From: UBA8653 sp963978155
GTDB lineage: Bacteria > Planctomycetota > Phycisphaerae > Phycisphaerales > SM1A02
NCBI GenBank assembly: GCA_963978155.1
Contig: CAXBRK010000014.1
Location: forward strand, 1 to 30,574
DNA length: 30,574 bases
Direction of reading: 5' to 3'
The notes below the pieces were generated by a model. The model worked only from the letters and a program-made list of their open reading frames with translations, was not told the origin of the DNA and searched no databases. Both the position numbers and the translations under genes were made by a program. Below are positions 22,079 through 30,550 of the stretch, piece by piece (the stretch's first letter is position 1; the number at the start of each line of letters is the position of its first letter).

Positions 22079-24712
22079 ATGACCACCTCCCCATCTGACG
22101 CCACAAACCCCGCCGATTCCGGCGGTCGTGTTGTTGATATTGAGATCGAACGCGAGCTCCACCAGAGCTATTTGCTCTATGCCATGAGCACCATCACCGA
22201 CCGGGCTTTGCCCGACGTTCGAGATGGCCTCAAGCCTTCCCAACGACGCATCCTGATGGCCATGCATGACCTCAAACTTGGCCCCGGATCCAAGCACCGA
22301 AAGTGCGCCAAGATCGCCGGTGACACCTCCGGCAACTACCACCCCCACGGCGAGTCGGTGGTCTATCCCACGCTGGTCAACATGGGTCAGGATTGGAAGA
22401 TGCGGACCATGCTCGTCGACAAGCAAGGGAACTTTGGTTCCATTGACGGCGATCCTCCGGCGGCCATGCGATACACCGAAGCCCGCATGACCCAAGCCGC
22501 GGTCGAGATGATGACGGACCTCAAGCTCGACACGGTTGATTTCAAACCCAACTACGACGAGACCCGAGACGAACCAACCGTCCTCCCCGCTCGATTCCCC
22601 AACCTGTTGGTCAACGGCGCCTCCGGCATTGCGGTGGGCATGAGCTGCTCGCTGCCCCCCCACAACCCTGGTGAAATGCTTCGGGCCATCATGCAAGTGC
22701 TGGACACCCCGGACGTCTCCACCAGCGATTTGCTGCAAACCGTCCCCGGACCCGACTTCCCCACCGGAGGCACGGTGGTTGGTCGGCGCGGCGTTGCTGA
22801 GGCCTACGCCAGTGGTCGAGGTCGGATCCAAGTCCGCGGCAAGATCTCCCACGAGGAAGATGCCAAGGGCAACCCCATCTTGGTGATCAACGAGATCCCG
22901 TACCAAGTGGTGCAGAACAACTTGATCGAGAAGATGGTGGATGCGGCCAAAGCGGGACGCATCGAAGAAATTCGGGACATCAAGAACTTCTCCGGGAAGA
23001 AGCACCGCACCCGTATCGTGGTGCACCTCAAACGCGGCTCGGATCCACATGTGGTGGAACGCAAGCTGTACCAGTACACCCCACTGCAAACGACTTTCTC
23101 GATCATTCAAATTGCCTTGGACCGAGGGCGTCCTCGCACCTTGGGATTGAAGGCGATGATCGAACGCTGGATCGACCACCGCCGCGTGGTGATTCGACGG
23201 CGCACCGAGCACTTGCTCAAAGAAGCCCAACGCCAAGCCCACCGCTTGGAGGGTCTGATTTTGGCCGTGTGCGACATCGACGAAGTCATTCGCATCATCC
23301 GCGCGAGCCGCACCCGGGAAGACGCCATCGCAGGGTTGATGGCGCGACACTTTGCCATCGCCGCCGGGCACCGGCACGAAAACATCATCCCCGCCGACTT
23401 GCTGCAAGCCAGCCGCGAAGCCTCCGGCCTGGCCCTGTCTCGTCTGCAAGCCGAAGCGATCGGTGCCTTGCGTCTGATCCAATTGGTGGGTCTGGAGATT
23501 GAAAAACTGGTTGCGGACTACGCCGAATTGCTGAGCAAGATCCACGACTACGAAGCCATCTTGGCCGACGACGTCTTGGTTCGGAACATCATCCGAGAAG
23601 ACTGCACCGACCTGCTGGAGAAATTCGACACGCCACGCCTCACCACCTTCGAAGAAGCGGAAGAAGGCGACTTCGACATGGGCGCGTTCGTCAAAGAGCA
23701 CACGGTGGCGATCAGCCTTTCCCACCGGGGCTTTGCCAAACGGCTCCCCATCGACACGTTCCGAGTCCAGGGCCGTGGTGGCACCGGGGTCAAGGGCGGA
23801 AAAGTCCAAGGTGAAGACGACTTCATCGCGCAACTGCTGGTGTGTGGTTCGCACGACGACTTGATGTTCTTTACCGACACCGGCCGAGTCTTTGTGAAGA
23901 AGGGCTACGAAGTCCCCGAAGCTTCACGCACTTCTGCCGGACGATCGGTCCGACAACTGTTGGAACTCAAAGAGAACGAATCCATTGTCAGCATGCTCGC
24001 CTTGGAAGACTTCCGCGGTTCCGAGCAAGCACCAAGTGGCGATTTGTTCTTTGCCACCCGAAGCGGCCGCGTCAAACGCTCGGCACTCTCGGAGTACAAG
24101 AACATCAACCGTTCTGGCCTCATCGCCTTGAACCTCAACGACGGCGACGCCTTGATCGGGGTGGTTCGCACCGAGGCCGACGACCATGTGCTGCTGGCCA
24201 CCGAAGGCGGCATGGCCATTCGCTTCCAAGCCACCGATGCTCGAAGCATGGGACGCAGCGCCGCAGGCGTGAAGGGCATGGACCTCGCGAAGGATGATGC
24301 GATCATCGGCTTGATCCGAGTCAACCCCGAGGCCGACCTCCTGTCGGTGACCGAAAACGGCTACGGCAAACGCACACCTTTGCACGAGTACTTGGTCCAG
24401 AAAGAAGATGGATCCGCCCACCCGCAGAATCGTGGCGGCAAAGGACGGCGTGACATCGTCGCCGACCAACGCAATGGCCGAGTGGTTGCCATCCGCTGCA
24501 TCGAGGACGGCGACGAAGTGCTCTTCTCCACCGCCTCCGGACAAACGGTTCGAAGCCGAGCCGACGAAATTCGCCGCACCGGCCGTGGCACCAAAGGGGT
24601 CATTTGCGTTCGCATCCGCGAAGGCGATCGACTGATTGCCGCGGGTCGCATCGATGCCGCCGCGGTGGCGGGCGATCCAGAATCCGAAGGCGAATCCAAT
24701 GCCGACGCGTGA
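22079..24712 (+). CDS. gyrA: DNA gyrase subunit A
   Basis: GyrA carries the DNA-cleaving tyrosine of gyrase, which introduces negative supercoils. The 877 residues contain the winged-helix/tower core (20-520). It includes LPDVRDGLKPSQRRIL (44-59), the quinolone-region loop NYHPHGESVVYPTL (86-99), the catalytic Tyr132 in AAMRYTEARM and the PNLLVNGASGIAVGM segment. Residues 530-860 form the DNA-wrapping beta-pinwheel with repeated GRV/GYGKRTPL blades. The GyrA box, normally QRRGGKG, appears as QGRGGTG at 564-570. Topoisomerase IV ParC is the alternative, but six full blades and the box position favour GyrA. The gene overlaps the next start by 14 bases. gyrB is not in the window. Confidence 0.93.
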   Translation: MTTSPSDATNPADSGGRVVDIEIERELHQSYLLYAMSTITDRALPDVRDGLKPSQRRILMAMHDLKLGPGSKHRKCAKIAGDTSGNYHPHGESVVYPTLVNMGQDWKMRTMLVDKQGNFGSIDGDPPAAMRYTEARMTQAAVEMMTDLKLDTVDFKPNYDETRDEPTVLPARFPNLLVNGASGIAVGMSCSLPPHNPGEMLRAIMQVLDTPDVSTSDLLQTVPGPDFPTGGTVVGRRGVAEAYASGRGRIQVRGKISHEEDAKGNPILVINEIPYQVVQNNLIEKMVDAAKAGRIEEIRDIKNFSGKKHRTRIVVHLKRGSDPHVVERKLYQYTPLQTTFSIIQIALDRGRPRTLGLKAMIERWIDHRRVVIRRRTEHLLKEAQRQAHRLEGLILAVCDIDEVIRIIRASRTREDAIAGLMARHFAIAAGHRHENIIPADLLQASREASGLALSRLQAEAIGALRLIQLVGLEIEKLVADYAELLSKIHDYEAILADDVLVRNIIREDCTDLLEKFDTPRLTTFEEAEEGDFDMGAFVKEHTVAISLSHRGFAKRLPIDTFRVQGRGGTGVKGGKVQGEDDFIAQLLVCGSHDDLMFFTDTGRVFVKKGYEVPEASRTSAGRSVRQLLELKENESIVSMLALEDFRGSEQAPSGDLFFATRSGRVKRSALSEYKNINRSGLIALNLNDGDALIGVVRTEADDHVLLATEGGMAIRFQATDARSMGRSAAGVKGMDLAKDDAIIGLIRVNPEADLLSVTENGYGKRTPLHEYLVQKEDGSAHPQNRGGKGRRDIVADQRNGRVVAIRCIEDGDEVLFSTASGQTVRSRADEIRRTGRGTKGVICVRIREGDRLIAAGRIDAAAVAGDPESEGESNADA

Positions 24713-25046
24713 ATGGCGTGAAGGCGTCTGGCTTTGCGAGACGGGCCCCGAGCCGCAGTTGAGCGAAGACCTGGAGAATCTGGCCTACCGGCTCACCCAG
24801 CAGCTGGAAGGTGGAGGCCCGGATGTGGTGGTGGACCTTTCCACGGTGGAGTACCTGAACTCCGTGTGTTTGGGGCGCCTGATCGAAGTTCGCGCGGCTT
24901 GCCAACGCGGGGGTGGACGCCTGCGACTGGCCGGGGTCACCGATCGCATTTGGTCCGTCCTGCTGGCCTCCAATTTGGATCGGTCTTTCCGCTGTCTGGA
25001 AGATGTCAGCACCGCTCTGGCCTCCTTGGCGGTTGAAGACGCCTGA
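24699..25046 (+). CDS. STAS-domain protein
   Basis: This 115-residue single-domain protein has the STAS fold found in anti-sigma factor antagonists. The pattern is VVVDLSTVEYLNSVCLGRLIEVRAAC, then a strand GGRLRLAGV, then LDRSFRCLEDVSTAL. The phosphorylation loop, DSSG in SpoIIAA/RsbV, reads NSVC here. One Ser remains, but the position usually phosphorylated appears to be Val by simple alignment. ATG 24699 lies inside the end of gyrA, with GAAGG nine bases upstream; the frame opens further back only within gyrA. No anti-sigma kinase or sigma factor gene is adjacent, so it may act in a non-sigma role or with a partner elsewhere. Confidence 0.75.
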   Translation: MPTREWREGVWLCETGPEPQLSEDLENLAYRLTQQLEGGGPDVVVDLSTVEYLNSVCLGRLIEVRAACQRGGGRLRLAGVTDRIWSVLLASNLDRSFRCLEDVSTALASLAVEDA

Positions 25047-25053
25047 ACCGCCA

Positions 25054-25473
25054 ATGCACTTCGAGGAAGATGAAACCCGCATCGAAGTCGCCCCCCTGCT
25101 GGATGTGGCGTTCATCGCTCTGGCGGTCCTCGCCCTCGCCGCCGCCCGGGGACCAGACTTGACCATGCTGCCCGCCGGCCTGCCGGTGCTTGGGGTGGCG
25201 GCCGATCGTCCGGTCAACGAACGCATCGTGGTGAGCTTTGATGCCGACGGGACTTTTCGAGTGAACGGTGAATCCGTGCCCGCTGACGGATTAAGCACGC
25301 GTGTGGCAGAGCTCCGGGAATCGACCCCGGAGGCCGTGGTCTACATGGCCGCCGAACCCAGTCCATCCGACCCGAGGCTGGACGCCTTCTTGAGGGCATG
25401 GGATGGCCTCTCGACCATCGGGGCGGATTTGAGAATCGTGGGCAGGCCAGAGCCGACACCGACTTCAGACTGA
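25054..25473 (+). CDS. ExbD/TolR-like protein
   Basis: This 139-residue protein has one N-terminal membrane helix (about 12-33) and a small periplasmic domain. Asp17 in PLLDVAF matches the proton-path Asp of ExbD/TolR. The periplasmic part follows family order: a short Leu/Pro segment, ERIVVSFDADGTFRVNGESV, a helix, VVYMAAEPSP and GADLRIVG. ExbD-type proteins work with an ExbB/TolQ stator to energise outer-membrane processes, but no ExbB gene is in the window. It starts seven bases after the STAS gene and its last nine bases overlap the convergent aminotransferase gene. Confidence 0.72.
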   Translation: MHFEEDETRIEVAPLLDVAFIALAVLALAAARGPDLTMLPAGLPVLGVAADRPVNERIVVSFDADGTFRVNGESVPADGLSTRVAELRESTPEAVVYMAAEPSPSDPRLDAFLRAWDGLSTIGADLRIVGRPEPTPTSD

Positions 25474-26700
25474 GTCCTGCAGGCTGGCCACGAAGGCAGC
25501 CAAACGCTCACATCCAGCATCAATGGTTTCTTCGCCGCACGCGAAGCTCATACGCACGCAGCGCTCTCCTCCCGGACCAAACGGTGCGCCGGGAACCACC
25601 GCCACCAGAGCTTCTTCCAGCAACGCTTCACAGAACGCATTCACATCGGTCAGCACTTTGCCCGCAGGGGTGACTTTGCCAAAGCAGTCGCCCACATCAG
25701 GGAAGCAATAGAACGCGCCTTCAGGTTTAAGGCATTTGACGCCGTCAATATCAGACAAGTGCTGATGCATGCGTGCGGCCCGGTCGGCAAACCGAAGTCG
25801 CATGTTTTCCAAATCCTCGTCGGCCGCTGCTCCAAGGACGGCGGCCACCGCGGGCATCACCAGGCTTGAAGTGTGGGAGAGCGATTGGCCCTGGATGCGG
25901 GTCAGAATCTTCGCCAGAGTCTCACCACGTTCGGTGAGCATTGGCGCGACCACCCAGCCCAAACGCCAGCCGGTCACGGCCGCAATTTTGGAAAGGCCAT
26001 GCAACGTGATCACACGATCTTTCATGCCCGGCAGCGAGGCGGGCGAGCAGTGGGAAGCATCCCCGTAGCGCAGCGTGGCGTAAATTTCATCCGAGATCAA
26101 CATGGCGTGCGGGTGGTCGGCCACGGCCGCAGCAATGCGTTTCACCACGTCATCGGGGAAAGCCACCCCGGTCGGGTTTCCGGGAGAATTCAACATGACC
26201 GCGGCGGTGTTGGGCGTCATGGCCGCCGCAACCGCCTCTGGATCGGGACGAAATCCGTCTTCAAACGTGCAAGGGACTTCCACCACCTTGCCCCCGCACA
26301 GTTCGATCATGGGTTTGTAGGACACCCACGCTGGGGTCAAGATCACCACTTCATCCCCGCGACCGGGTTCCAGCAGCGCTTGGAGCACCAAGAAGAGCGC
26401 CATCTTGCCCCCCGCGGTCAGCACGATGTCATCCGCAGTGCAATCCACACCACCTTTGCGATGAAAGGCCGCGATGGCCTCCCGAGCTTCGGGCGTGCCG
26501 GGAACGGGTTCATACCCGTTTTTGCCATCCTCAATGGCTTGTCGCACGGCCGCCACCGCCGCGGCGGGCGGCGCGAGATCGGGCTCGCCCGCAGAAAAAC
26601 CAAGGACATCCTTCCCTTCGGCACGGAGGGCTTTGACACGAGCCGCCAAAGCCAAGGTGGCCGAAGCTTCCAGATCCAATGCACGTTGGGAACACCGCAT
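25465..26700 (-). CDS. Class I PLP aminotransferase (AspC-type)
   Basis: This 411-residue fold-type I aminotransferase is probably an aspartate or aspartate/prephenate aminotransferase. Seen are FSAGEPDL (35-42, substrate pocket), GYEPVPGTPEAREAI, TAGGKMAL (95-102), NSPGNPTG (171-178), SDEIY (203-207) with the Asp that holds the pyridine nitrogen, the PLP lysine Lys238 in LHGLSKIAAVTGWRLGW, and the C-terminal RMSFAC Arg that binds the alpha-carboxylate. GGAG lies seven bases before the ATG. It is divergent from the FMN reductase gene with 73 bases between. Exact substrate preference cannot be fixed by sequence alone. Confidence 0.92.
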   Translation of the reverse strand: MRCSQRALDLEASATLALAARVKALRAEGKDVLGFSAGEPDLAPPAAAVAAVRQAIEDGKNGYEPVPGTPEAREAIAAFHRKGGVDCTADDIVLTAGGKMALFLVLQALLEPGRGDEVVILTPAWVSYKPMIELCGGKVVEVPCTFEDGFRPDPEAVAAAMTPNTAAVMLNSPGNPTGVAFPDDVVKRIAAAVADHPHAMLISDEIYATLRYGDASHCSPASLPGMKDRVITLHGLSKIAAVTGWRLGWVVAPMLTERGETLAKILTRIQGQSLSHTSSLVMPAVAAVLGAAADEDLENMRLRFADRAARMHQHLSDIDGVKCLKPEGAFYCFPDVGDCFGKVTPAGKVLTDVNAFCEALLEEALVAVVPGAPFGPGGERCVRMSFACGEETIDAGCERLAAFVASLQDSV

Positions 26701-26773
26701 ACCTACACTCCAATGCCCAGTTCGGGGAAAGGCAAAGAATACCTTTCACATCGATCTGCAACTTCGAGGTTTC

Positions 26774-27343
26774 ATGATGTCGACACGATTGCTTGCGTTT
26801 TCTGGCTCACTTCGCGCGGAGTCGTTCAACACCCGACTCGCATTCTTGGCCGCTGACTTGGCGGAATCCAAGGGGGCGGTGGTGACTCGACTCAAGTTGC
26901 AAGACTTGAACTTGCCCATGTTCGATGAGGACAGCGAAGCCGCGTCGGGCTTGCCCGCCGGAGCCAAAGAACTCAAAGACTTGATGCGAGCCCACGACGG
27001 GTTCCTCATTGCGACCCCCGAGTACAACGGCTTCATGAGCGGTGCTTTGAAAAACGCCGTCGACTGGGCCACCCGTCCCGAAGAAGGACACCCCCCACTT
27101 GACTGCTTCGCCGGAAAGACGGCCGGCATCATGGCCGCCAGCCCTGGCGGCTTGGGTGGGATCCGCGGGCTCCCCATGTTGAGGCTGCTCTTGTCCAATA
27201 TTGGGGTGAACGTGGTCGGTGCCCAGTATGCCATGGGCCAAGCGGAGCAAGCTTTGGCAGAAGAAACGGCGAATGATGGTGTTCAGAAGGTTGTGGATGA
27301 AGTCCTGCGGGTCGCGGGATCGAGCCAAACACCATCGCGCTGA
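26774..27343 (+). CDS. NADPH-dependent FMN reductase
   Basis: This 189-residue flavodoxin-like oxidoreductase reduces FMN or quinones with NAD(P)H. The FMN phosphate loop SGSLRAESFN (10-19), the TPEYNGFMSGALKNAVDW segment (about 77-94) and SPGGLGGIRG are all present and in order. Two ATG codons in tandem (26774 and 26777) follow CGAGG; either may start the protein. The frame opens earlier, but only across the start of the divergent aminotransferase gene. prfB starts 21 bases downstream. Confidence 0.9.
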   Translation: MMSTRLLAFSGSLRAESFNTRLAFLAADLAESKGAVVTRLKLQDLNLPMFDEDSEAASGLPAGAKELKDLMRAHDGFLIATPEYNGFMSGALKNAVDWATRPEEGHPPLDCFAGKTAGIMAASPGGLGGIRGLPMLRLLLSNIGVNVVGAQYAMGQAEQALAEETANDGVQKVVDEVLRVAGSSQTPSR

Positions 27344-27364
27344 ACGCTTTACACTTATCACCCC

Positions 27365-28466
27365 ATGCATTACGAATCTCACAAGGCGGTCGTTGAAGAC
27401 CTCGAGGCGCGGATCTTGACCATCCGTGACTCTCTTTGACTACGACGCGAAGGTAAGCAAGCGAGCAGATCTTGCTCGGCAAATGGAAGCCGCTGATTTC
27501 TGGAACGACCCGGATGCGGCCAACGCCACCATCGAAGAGTTTCGATTGCTGAAGACCCAGACCGAGGGCCTCGAACAAGCCATTGGCATGCTGGAAGACG
27601 GTCAAACCGCGCTGGAGATGGCCGCGGAGGACGAAGAGTTCTTGGCCGAAGCCGACGAGACCCTGTACGCGCTCGAACAGCACATGGAGAAGGTGGAGTT
27701 GCAGAGTTTGCTTTCGGGCAAACACGACCACCGAAACTGCTTCTTCACGATCCAAGCGGGAGCCGGGGGCACCGAGGCCAACGACTGGGCGGAAATGATC
27801 GACCGGATGTACCTCTACTTCTTCGAACGCCGCGAATGGAAGGTCGAAGAGATCAGCCGCAGCCACGGTACGGAAGTGGGCATCTCCGAAGTGTCTTATC
27901 ACGTGAAGGGCCCCATGGCCTATGGGTACCTCAATTGCGAACGCGGCACGCACCGCCTCGCCCGGGTCAGCCCGTTCAACGCGGAAGGCAAGCGGCAAAC
28001 CTCGTTTGCCACGGTCGATGTGATTCCGGAGATGCCAGAATCGGAAGTGGCGGTCGATGAAAACGAATGCGACATCGTTGCCTTTGCCCGCTCATCAGGC
28101 CCGGGTGGTCAGAACGTGAACAAAGTGGCCTCGGCCTGCCGCGTGGTGCACAAGCCCACGGGCATCCAGATTGTGGCTTCCACCTTCCGTGACTTCGGCC
28201 AGAACAAACGCCAAGCCCTCACCATCTTGCAAGCCAAGCTCGAACAACTCGAAGAAGAACGTCGGCAAGCCGAGCTGGACGAAGCGACCGGTGGCGCGGT
28301 GGAACGCGGGTGGGGATCGCAGATCCGCTCGTACGTGTTCTATGACAACCGCGTCAAAGACCACCGCAGCAATTTTGAGAAACCCAACCCCCAAAGCGTC
28401 TTGAACGGTGAACTCGACGAATTCATCGACGCCGAACTCAAGCGCAAACGCAAGCTCAACGGCTGA
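27365..28466 (+). CDS. prfB: Peptide chain release factor 2 (programmed +1 frameshift)
   Basis: RF2 ends translation at UGA and UAA. Reading starts at ATG 27365, runs 24 codons to CTT, meets an in-frame TGA (27437-27439) and continues in the +1 frame as GAC TAC GAC, giving L-DYDAK as in other RF2 proteins. The full product is 366 residues, against 365 in E. coli. The stop-recognition motif SPF is at 202-204 and the catalytic GGQ at 247-249. The frameshift site gives autoregulation: low RF2 favours shifting. No Shine-Dalgarno site precedes the ATG; TACACT (27350-27355) nine bases upstream could be a -10 box. Its stop abuts the stop of the convergent dehydratase gene. Confidence 0.95.
27434..27440 (+). 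other. prfB: prfB programmed +1 frameshift site (CTTTGAC)
   Basis: CTT TGA C is the classic slippery site: peptidyl-tRNA-Leu slips from CTT to TTT while the poor-context TGA C waits for RF2. In E. coli an AGGGGG element three bases upstream drives the slip. Here the bases before CTT are CCGTGACTCT, with no such element. Confidence 0.93.
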
Positions 28467-29444
28467 TCAGGCGGTTCGGCTGAGGAATTCGGGGATCCGG
28501 TCCAGATCGATGTTGCCCCCGGTCAGGATGAGGGCGACTTTGCGGTATCCCAAGCGCCCAAAAACCCCCGTCAAAGCGGCGGCGACGGGGACAGCACATG
28601 CAGGCTCGATGATGATGCGAGCTTCCCGCAGCACAGCCCGCCACGCGTGCAGCACCTGATCGTCATCGACCACTTCGATGCTCTGCACGTGTTCTTTGAT
28701 GATGGCCCAAGGAATCTCACCGAGAGCGGTCTTCAGCCCTTCACAAATCGTGTTGGCCGGAGGCGGCGGTTGCCGGACCCCGGTGGCCAACGAGCGGGCG
28801 GCGTCGTCGGCGTTCTGGGGCTCGGCGGCATGCACCCTGATTGACTGGCCCGAGGCGGCCACGGCCAGGCACGTGCCACTGAGGAGCCCCCCGCCACCGA
28901 CTGGGGGAACAATCGCATCCAGGCCTGGCACTTGCTCAAGCACCTCGGCCGCGCACGTGGATTGCCCCGCCACCACGCGGGCGTCGTCGTACGGGTGCAC
29001 CAGCTCGGCGCCTGTCTGGGCACACACTTCAGCACACGCGGCTTCTCGTGCCGCTTGGTTGTCGTCACACCAGTGCAGTTGGGCCCCCGCGTGCGTCATG
29101 GCTTCGACTTTGCGCTTGGTGGTGCCTTGGGGCACCACCACGTGGCACGGGATGCCGCGCCGCTGGGCGGCCAGAGCAAGGGCCCCCCCGTGGTTGCCCG
29201 AAGAATGGGTCACCACGCCGCGGGCGGCTTCCTCGTCGCTGAGAACGGCCACGGCATGGCTTGCCCCGCGGAATTTGAAGGCACCGGCGTGCTGAAGGTT
29301 TTCACACTTCAAAAAAAGTTCGCAACCAGCCTGCTCCGACAGGGCGGGACAGGTCAGTACTGGCGTGCAGCGCACCACACCCTCAAGACGCTGCCGTGCT
29401 TCGGCGACCACTTCGGGTCCCGGAACCACGCGAGCATCCATCAC
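28467..29444 (-). CDS. Threonine/serine dehydratase or serine racemase
   Basis: This 325-residue PLP fold-type II enzyme has the PLP lysine Lys57 in AGAFKFRGA, the phosphate- and substrate-binding SSGNHGGALA (81-90), the glycine loop VGGGGLLSG (182-190) and a C-terminal TGGN near 311-314. The length matches a stand-alone catalytic domain without the ACT regulatory domain of biosynthetic IlvA, so catabolic threonine/serine dehydratase or serine racemase is likeliest. The ATGA start overlaps the DUF3179 gene stop on the same strand. Its stop and that of prfB form TGATCA. Confidence 0.87.
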   Translation of the reverse strand: MMDARVVPGPEVVAEARQRLEGVVRCTPVLTCPALSEQAGCELFLKCENLQHAGAFKFRGASHAVAVLSDEEAARGVVTHSSGNHGGALALAAQRRGIPCHVVVPQGTTKRKVEAMTHAGAQLHWCDDNQAAREAACAEVCAQTGAELVHPYDDARVVAGQSTCAAEVLEQVPGLDAIVPPVGGGGLLSGTCLAVAASGQSIRVHAAEPQNADDAARSLATGVRQPPPPANTICEGLKTALGEIPWAIIKEHVQSIEVVDDDQVLHAWRAVLREARIIIEPACAVPVAAALTGVFGRLGYRKVALILTGGNIDLDRIPEFLSRTA

Positions 29445-30544
29445 TCGGCTCCCAGTTGGAGGGGCGGCCCGAGTTCAGCGTGATTCGCGGAATACCAACC
29501 GAACGCCATCGATCGCAAGGACGGCACCCGCATCCCCGCCGCGTCTTGCACATCCACCGCATGCGGGCCGTCTTTCACCACAAGGGTGAACGCTTCGCCT
29601 TGCAGTTCCACGGTCAACGTGCCGGAACCGCCAACTTGTTTCGAGAGATCCGCCATGGGCCAGGCGTACATGGTGTCTTGAACCGGGAGGACGAAGCACG
29701 GCGTCTTCGCTCCGAGGCCCAAAGCTTCTTCTGGTGAGCGAGCGGGATACAGCAACTTCTTGCCCAGTTCGTAGCTGCCGTAGTCGAGCCGGCGGTAACG
29801 CTCACGCAACCCACCCTTGGGGGCTTGCAAGATTTTGGTGCCGGGATGGTCAGCCAACCAATCGCCCCAGTGGCCAATGAACACCGGCAGTCGTTGCAAG
29901 CTTTCGGTACCCGGACCATGAGGCCCCGCCACCGCTTCACCGGTCACGGGATCCCACAAACGTTCTTGGCCCAAAGGATCGGTGCGGTCGTACAACAAAG
30001 GCGTGGAGTGGTACAGCAGGCCCGAGTGGCCAAACTCCAGCACTTTGCCATCAACGCGTCGGTCGTACGCCACCAACAGTCCTGAAAGTGGGGCGTGCAC
30101 GATGAGCACCGGCACGTCGCCCACCATGTCGTTGCACACTTCGTGGGTGCGAAGCTGCAACAGAGGCCACGCCACCGCGTCATCGCCATCGGCATAGGCC
30201 ACCACGATTTCGGAGGGGACGAGGTACTTGCCGTACTCCTCGCGGTTGAAGGCCACGACGGCGGTGCCTTCCATCTTTTCGGGGGCGTCCAAAGATCGCA
30301 CCAAGTCCCGGTGCAACTGGGCCGCCACCAGATACTCCTCATCCAGAGCAGCGCCGTCCAGAACAAAGCCATACGTCGCAGGATCGGAGCCATCACCCGG
30401 AGGTCGATTTTTGACCCGCGACAATGCGGGGGCCACGAAGTACACGATCAAGAACAGCGCGAACAAGCCGGTCGCAATGAGCACCGGCCCCCCCGCACCA
30501 GAAGTCAGCGTCAATTTTTGCGGCGTGGCCGGAGCATCAGACAT
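29441..30544 (-). CDS. DUF3179 membrane-anchored protein
   Basis: This 367-residue protein has one N-terminal membrane helix (about 21-41) and a large outer domain of the DUF3179 family, whose function is unknown. Family features seen are the AYADGDDAVAWPLLQLRTHEVCND stretch (116-139), VGDVPVLIV, YDRRVDGKVLEFGHSGLLYHS (160-180), LLYDR and the late VLPVQDTMYAWPM. The family's CPLCG motif reads APLSG (151-155) here, so both Cys are lost. ATG 30544 has no Shine-Dalgarno site; TAGAAT ends six bases upstream. It is the first gene of a pair with the dehydratase. Upstream context is cut off by the window end. Confidence 0.82.
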   Translation of the reverse strand: MSDAPATPQKLTLTSGAGGPVLIATGLFALFLIVYFVAPALSRVKNRPPGDGSDPATYGFVLDGAALDEEYLVAAQLHRDLVRSLDAPEKMEGTAVVAFNREEYGKYLVPSEIVVAYADGDDAVAWPLLQLRTHEVCNDMVGDVPVLIVHAPLSGLLVAYDRRVDGKVLEFGHSGLLYHSTPLLYDRTDPLGQERLWDPVTGEAVAGPHGPGTESLQRLPVFIGHWGDWLADHPGTKILQAPKGGLRERYRRLDYGSYELGKKLLYPARSPEEALGLGAKTPCFVLPVQDTMYAWPMADLSKQVGGSGTLTVELQGEAFTLVVKDGPHAVDVQDAAGMRVPSLRSMAFGWYSANHAELGPPLQLGAE

Positions 30545-30550
30545 GGTGGG

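Noticed and set aside
21968..23854. 628-residue open frame opposite gyrA
   Set aside because: It lies wholly antisense to a clear gyrA and its composition (many His, Gln, Val, Gly) is that of a reverse-strand shadow. There is no recognisable domain or start site.
22079..24712. Topoisomerase IV ParC in place of GyrA
   Set aside because: The C-terminal domain is long, with about six blades and a recognisable, if altered, GyrA box at the expected place.
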